From Ferruginibacter sp. (GTDB lineage: Bacteria > Bacteroidota > Bacteroidia > Chitinophagales > Chitinophagaceae), in NCBI GenBank assembly GCA_014379905.1, contig JACMKX010000021.1, positions 1 to 64,000 of the forward strand: a DNA stretch of 64,000 nt, read 5' to 3'. Below, one piece after another: positions 60,530 to 64,000 of this stretch. A model generated the notes under the pieces. That model was not told where the DNA came from, ran no database searches, and worked only from the letters and a program-made list of their open reading frames with translations. The position numbers were made by a program, and so were the translations under genes. The number at the start of each line of letters is the position of its first letter. Within the stretch, counting starts at the first letter, position 1.

Positions 60530-62077
60530 ATGCAATACGCTAAATACTTTTACATAGGCCTCACTGTCCTGGCAATCTCCGGCTGTTCATCTACTAAAAC
60601 AGTTACCAGGGGAACAGACGACGGCTCCATCGATATCCAGTTCGTGCAAATAAATGACGTATACGAAATAGCTCCCATAGAAGCAGGCAAAGTAGGCGGT
60701 GTGGCAAGGGTGGCTAGTATTAAAAAAGAACTGAAGGCAAAAAATCCTAATACCTATTTATTAATGGCAGGCGATTTTTTAAGTCCGAGTGTATACAACA
60801 GTTTGATGTACGAGGGCAAAAGGATCAGGGGAAGGCAGATGGTGGAATCATTGAATGCAGCCGGGCTGGATATTGCAGGCTTTGGCAACCATGAATTTGA
60901 CATCAGCGAAACAGAATTGCAAAGCCGCCTGAATGAATCTGCTTTTGATTGGATCTCTTCCAACAGTTACCATAAAACAAAAGATGAAATAGTTCCGTTT
61001 GTAAAAACAACCGGCAGCAAGACCAACCGCTTACCTACCTACATCATCAAAACTTTTACAGATGCAGACGGTACTACCGTAAAAGTTGGTTTTATGGGCA
61101 TCAACATTCCTTTTAATAGAGCGGCTTATGTTGTTTATACCGACCCTTTGGAATCGGCAGAAAAGATATACAATACAATAAAAGATTCCTGCGATGCCGT
61201 GGTGGCCATCACCCACCAGCTGGAGCAGGATGATATTATACTGGCGCAAAAACTACCGGGCCTGGCATTGATCATCGGCGGTCATGAACATGATATGCGC
61301 TACGACAAAGTGGGTGAAGTGATGATTTCAAAAGCACACGCCAATGCAAGGTCTGCCTACATTCTTACTTTACAAATCAATAAAAAAACGGGGAAAAATA
61401 AAGTGTCTTCCAGGCTGCAGATGATTGACCAGTCAGTAGCCATTGATTCTGCAACAAATGTTGTAGTGCAAAAATGGATGGGCATAGCAGAAAAAAATTA
61501 TGCGTCCATAGGTTTTGATGCAAAGGCTGCGGTGCTGCAATCTGGCGAGTCACTGGATGCAAGGGAAGCCAGCGTTAGGGCGGGAAAAACAAATTTTACC
61601 AGGCTGGTAGTGGCTGCCATGGAAAAAGCTACACCGGAAGCCCAGGTAGCCATAGTTAACTCCGGCTCCATCCGGCTGGATGATGTGTTGCAGCCTCCTG
61701 TAACCCAATATGATATCATACGCAGCATGCCTTTTGGCGGCGGTATTGTGGAAGCAGATATGAAAGGAAGTTTATTAAAACAAATACTGGAAGCAGGCAG
61801 GAAAAATGTGGGCATTGGTGGCTTCCTGCAATATTCAGAAACGCTGAGCTATGATGCCGGCACATGGCAATTTAAAAATGAGGCCATTGCAGATGACAGG
61901 ATCTTTAGAGTAGCCCTATCAGATTTTTTATTAACAGGTGGTGAGTCGAACCTTAATTTTCTTACCAAAACGAATTCAGCTATTATAAAAGTATATCCTG
62001 TTATTACAGATATGAATGACCCGAGATTTGATATCAGGTCGGCGATCATTAAATATTTACAGGCGGGTTTAAGATAG
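60530..62077 (+). CDS. Lipoprotein 5'-nucleotidase / metallophosphatase
   Basis: A 515-aa calcineurin-like metallophosphatase with a C-terminal 5'-nucleotidase domain. A lipoprotein signal ends in LTVLAISGC (Cys19). Metal-site motifs: QINDVYEIAP (Asp; the usual His of DxH is Tyr), LMAGDFLSPS, GFGNHEFD, AITHQLEQDD and GGHEHD. The C-terminal nucleotide-binding domain contains VNSGSIRLDD and RSMPFGGGIVEA. It probably hydrolyses nucleotides in the periplasm or at the surface. It stands alone. Confidence 0.9.
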   Translation: MQYAKYFYIGLTVLAISGCSSTKTVTRGTDDGSIDIQFVQINDVYEIAPIEAGKVGGVARVASIKKELKAKNPNTYLLMAGDFLSPSVYNSLMYEGKRIRGRQMVESLNAAGLDIAGFGNHEFDISETELQSRLNESAFDWISSNSYHKTKDEIVPFVKTTGSKTNRLPTYIIKTFTDADGTTVKVGFMGINIPFNRAAYVVYTDPLESAEKIYNTIKDSCDAVVAITHQLEQDDIILAQKLPGLALIIGGHEHDMRYDKVGEVMISKAHANARSAYILTLQINKKTGKNKVSSRLQMIDQSVAIDSATNVVVQKWMGIAEKNYASIGFDAKAAVLQSGESLDAREASVRAGKTNFTRLVVAAMEKATPEAQVAIVNSGSIRLDDVLQPPVTQYDIIRSMPFGGGIVEADMKGSLLKQILEAGRKNVGIGGFLQYSETLSYDAGTWQFKNEAIADDRIFRVALSDFLLTGGESNLNFLTKTNSAIIKVYPVITDMNDPRFDIRSAIIKYLQAGLR

Positions 62078-62586
62078 ATACGCTGATGGAACAGGTAAGA
62101 ACGGGTTAATACCTAACACATGAATATCTTCTGTTTTTTTATAACACGAATTCCAGGCACGAATTTCACGAATTGAAAACCAGCCCGATTTCACGAATTA
62201 GGAAAAGCCACTAGCTGTAAGCATTTGGCCATTAGCAGCAGCATTGCTATTTCTTGTATTTAGGGGCTGACGTTTGATTGCCAGGCGAATTGCTTCACTT
62301 CCTAATTTCTTATTCATTATTCCTTGTTTCCTCCAGCTATTTATTCACAATTTCAATGAATGGTATATTCCTTGTTGCAATAAAGAAAATCAAGCGGATT
62401 TTTCTGAAAATCACTCAAAACAGGCTTTAACATAGAAATACCTCTACAACATTATATTTATAGTTAAACTATTTTCTACATTTTGCCCAGGGAAAAAAGT
62501 TTGTATAAATGACTGTGAAAAACCTGCAGACAGGCCATCCAATCCTGTCTGCAATCCTTTAAACAACAAGAAAAACCTCTTCCTAC
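62078..62586. other. Intergenic segment with short direct repeats
   Basis: No gene is seen in 509 bp. TTTCACGAATT occurs twice (about 62164 and 62190) and the later part contains TTCCTAATTTCTTATTC-type words that recur near other gene ends (15108, 24870, 20510). No terminator or clear promoter stands out. Confidence 0.4.
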
Positions 62587-62841
62587 ATGAACAATCAAAC
62601 CGCCAGGGTATTTGTATCACCTGCAGAAGTGATGAAGAACACTTCGCTGCATATTAAGACTGCTGAAACCCATTTCCCCGAAAAAGATTATTGTATTACC
62701 GATGAAGATGGCCGCGTGGTGCGAAAGGGATCCGTTAACGACCGGGTTACGGAATTTACATTAAGTATGGTGGGCATTCAAACCGGCGTTTACCGGTTTA
62801 TTATGGGAACCATTCAGCAGAAATTTGTGGTTGTATTGTAA
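62587..62841 (+). CDS. Stand-alone T9SS-like C-terminal sorting domain protein
   Basis: An 84-aa protein whose whole length resembles a type-A type IX secretion C-terminal domain: VFVSPAEVMKNTSLHIKT (as in VYPNP...N.L.I), DYCITDEDGRVVRKGSV (Y.i.D..G+.v..G) and a final GVYRFIMGTIQQKFVVV (GvY......q+fvv). Such domains normally sit at the end of large exported proteins after a Sec signal; here there is neither signal nor cargo. It may be a remnant, a decoy or an independent small beta-sandwich. It is convergent with the cyclophilin gene across a perfect inverted repeat. Confidence 0.6.
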   Translation: MNNQTARVFVSPAEVMKNTSLHIKTAETHFPEKDYCITDEDGRVVRKGSVNDRVTEFTLSMVGIQTGVYRFIMGTIQQKFVVVL

Positions 62842-62849
62842 GAGAAATG

Positions 62850-62922
62850 TTCCCGCAGATCTTCCCCGGGTGAGTCATCCTTTTTAAAACGTGGTGGTTC
62901 ACCCGGGGAAGATCTGCGGGAA
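62850..62922. repeat. Perfect 24-bp inverted repeat between convergent genes
   Basis: The left arm (62850-62873, begins TTCCCGCAGATCTTCC) and right arm (62899-62922, ends GATCTGCGGGAA) are exact reverse complements around a 25-nt loop. There is no T-run. It lies 9 bp past one stop codon and 7 bp before the other, so it could act as a bidirectional terminator or mRNA end stabiliser, and the long exact arms suggest a REPIN or MITE-like origin. Confidence 0.8.
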
Positions 62923-62928
62923 AGAATA

Positions 62929-63378
62929 TTACGCATCTATTTCTACCTTCTCCATTTTATCCCCTGCTTTTATATCATCAATCAAATCAAGCCCTTCGGT
63001 TATCCTTCCAAAGCAGGTATGATTTCTATCCAGGTGCTGTGTGCCTGCACGGTTGTAGCAAATAAAGAATTGAGATCCTCCTGTGTTAGGTCCCCGGTGT
63101 GCCATGCTCATTACACCACGGTCGTGAAATTGTTTTTCTGCTTTTGTTTCGCAGGGAATGGTATAACCAGGACCGCCGGCGCCGGTTCCATCGGGGCAAC
63201 CACCCTGTATCATAAAATCCGGGATCACCCGGTGAAAGGAAATGCCGTCATAAAATCCCTGCTCTGCTAATTTTTTAAAGTTGCCCGCGGCAATAGGTGT
63301 TGCATCATCGTACAATTCAAAACTCAACACACCTTTATTGGTATGGATCTTTCCTGTGGTCAATTTTGTCTCTGACAT
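62929..63378 (-). CDS. Peptidyl-prolyl cis-trans isomerase, cyclophilin type
   Basis: A 149-aa single-domain cytosolic cyclophilin without signal peptide. It catalyses proline isomerisation in protein folding. Motifs: FHRVIPDFMIQGGCPDGTGA (catalytic Phe/Arg region), MSMAHRGPNTGGSQFFI and LDRNHTCFGRI. Length matches short bacterial cyclophilins of the cytoplasm (about 145-165). A TAATTTTG element precedes it (63405-63412), just ahead of a REP-like repeat. Confidence 0.94.
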   Translation of the reverse strand: MSETKLTTGKIHTNKGVLSFELYDDATPIAAGNFKKLAEQGFYDGISFHRVIPDFMIQGGCPDGTGAGGPGYTIPCETKAEKQFHDRGVMSMAHRGPNTGGSQFFICYNRAGTQHLDRNHTCFGRITEGLDLIDDIKAGDKMEKVEIDA

Positions 63379-63404
63379 AATTTTTTTTGGTTTCTTTTGA
63401 AAAG

Positions 63405-63412
63405 CAAAATTA
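63405..63412 (-). promoter_or_regulatory. -7 promoter element of the cyclophilin gene
   Basis: Minus-strand TAATTTTG matches TAnnTTTG exactly, 26 bp upstream of the ATG. Confidence 0.5.
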
Positions 63413-63432
63413 GTTTTTTTAGCGCAAAGGAG

Positions 63433-63466
63433 AACCTATGGGCGTCCGCAGGACCCCAGAGGGTTT
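63433..63466 (+). repeat. REP-like palindromic repeat
   Basis: AACCTATGGGCGTCCGCAGG followed by ACCCCAGAGGGTTT. The copy at 63581-63612 is in the opposite orientation 114 bp away, forming an inverted pair. Confidence 0.75.
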
Positions 63467-63570
63467 GATCCATATATTACAAAAAAATATTTCACAAAAC
63501 GATATTTTTTTTGTGGTTCAGATAAATATGGGTGGTATTTTATTAATGGTCAGGAGAGTATAATCATTGC

Positions 63571-63621
63571 TTTGTATAAAACACCCTGGGGTCCTCTGGA
63601 CGCCCATAGGTTTTATACAAA
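63571..63621 (-). repeat. REP-like repeat inside a 12-bp inverted repeat
   Basis: TTTGTATAAAAC (63571-63582) and GTTTTATACAAA (63610-63621) are perfect inverted arms enclosing an inverted copy of the repeat at 63433. The core pairs further (GGGGTCC with GGACGCCC, one bulge), so the whole unit can form a long hairpin. Confidence 0.75.
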
Positions 63622-63714
63622 CGAAAAAATGGAGGGTATTCTGCCTGGAAAGGTAAATACGACTCCAATTTTAGATTGCTTTAGATTTTTAAATTGCCTA
63701 TAGAGATTCTTTTG

Positions 63715-64000
63715 TTATTTTTTTAAGACTACATATTTGTAGGGGGATAAGCTCATAGTCGTCGTTAGCGTAATATTGCCACCATTCATCGCATCTGTCC
63801 AGGTAGTACCTACCAGTACAGGTGGAATGTTGTAGCTGATGGTACTGTTCCTCAAATTTGATAATACCAATACTTTTTCTGTATTTAGTTCTTTGGTAAA
63901 GGCAACAACATCGGCATTGCTGTAAGAAACAAGATTCCCTCTCCTGATAGCAACATTGTTGTTCCTGAAAGCGATTACTTTTTTATACTCCGCGGTTACA
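63715..64000 (-). CDS. C-terminal end of an alpha-amylase family protein (partial)
   Basis: The frame runs from the window edge to TAA at 63715 and has 95 codons. Visible segments: YKKVIAFRNNNVAIRRGNLV, DVVAFTKELNTEKVLVLSNL, PPVLVGTTWTDAMNGG and the terminal LSPYKYVVLKK. These match the C-terminal part of GH13 alpha-amylases: end of the catalytic barrel (i.fR..npa.r.G), then the beta-sandwich with .v.aftr......vlvl.N. and a final L.pyqy.v. pattern. The N-terminus and active site lie outside the window. No T9SS tag follows the stop. Confidence 0.72.
   Translation of the reverse strand, partial: VTAEYKKVIAFRNNNVAIRRGNLVSYSNADVVAFTKELNTEKVLVLSNLRNSTISYNIPPVLVGTTWTDAMNGGNITLTTTMSLSPYKYVVLKK

Noticed and set aside
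61377-61815. Minus-strand frames of 61 and 105 codons inside the 5'-nucleotidase gene
   Set aside because: Antisense to a complete metallophosphatase with all motifs; no independent support.
1-64000. CRISPR array
   Set aside because: No regularly spaced direct repeats with unique spacers were found; the repeats seen are palindromes or REP-like units at irregular intervals.
1-64000. Insertion sequence or transposase gene
   Set aside because: No transposase-like protein is encoded in the window, so the REP-like and inverted repeats were not called as IS elements.

Overview
The window is a chromosomal segment of a Bacteroidota bacterium, most likely a member of the Chitinophagaceae. The lineage call rests on family content: a 285-residue principal sigma factor without region 1.1, TAnnTTTG-type promoters, a PUR-alpha-like DUF3276 protein, DUF3822, DUF4249, DUF721 downstream of recF, an orphan TatA, a PF14905-type outer-membrane barrel and a T9SS-like C-terminal domain. 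Most genes are core housekeeping genes in short operons. No rRNA, tRNA, CRISPR array or intact transposase was seen.

Region by region. (1) 0.1-3.7 kb: a hypothetical gene, then an arsenosugar-type locus with two glycosyltransferases, the radical SAM protein ArsS and its peroxidase-like partner. The arsM gene survives only as a frameshifted C-terminal stub. (2) 3.7-6.4 kb: a thioredoxin-DUF547 protein, purine nucleoside phosphorylase, and a RibD/DHFR-like gene broken by one stop codon. (3) 6.4-9.8 kb: an AT-rich accessory island with an unknown protein plus an Xre-ImmA/IrrE peptidase pair, a SHOCT-like membrane protein, a DUF4760 fragment and several strong terminators. (4) 9.9-26.4 kb: gyrA, saccharopine dehydrogenase, a cysteine-free sirtuin, a DUF4349 lipoprotein, a thioredoxin-TPR protein, twin Tat ferritin-like proteins, tatA, an EVE protein, a LutA-type protein, ribH, a TPR protein, pdhA, recF, DUF721 and a TraB/GumN lipoprotein. 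(5) 26.5-49.8 kb: a UbiD decarboxylase, an outer-membrane barrel, lpxK, 5-formyl-THF cyclo-ligase, rsmD, DUF3822, a MATE exporter, folB, trxB, DUF4249, rpoD, ltaE, pgi, DUF3276, an ABC exporter, and a sigma/anti-sigma/outer-membrane operon. (6) 50.0-57.5 kb: a hexuronate operon (transporter, KDPG aldolase, KDG kinase, KduD-like dehydrogenase). Behind it lie the wreckage of uxaC and uxaB and a GH43/pectate-lyase composite, then an intact Gfo/Idh oxidoreductase. (7) 57.6-64.0 kb: small Cys-rich secreted peptides, a predicted zeta-toxin pair, a 5'-nucleotidase, a stand-alone T9SS-like domain, a cyclophilin, and the 3' end of an alpha-amylase-like gene running off the window.

Two themes stand out. 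The first is gene decay: arsM, the DHFR-like gene, uxaB, uxaC, and the GH43/pectate-lyase gene are all broken, which suggests recent loss of arsenosugar synthesis and of pectin/galacturonate use while the lower KDG pathway remains intact. The second is a rich set of dispersed palindromic repeats in intergenic DNA: a REP-like family with four copies, a family resembling ACCGCTAAG...CTTAGCGGT, TTGCCAAAG hairpins, and a perfect 24-bp inverted repeat. The best candidates for undescribed systems are the Xre-ImmA pair with its unknown partner (6985-8693) and the small-protein/zeta-toxin pair (59458-60375).
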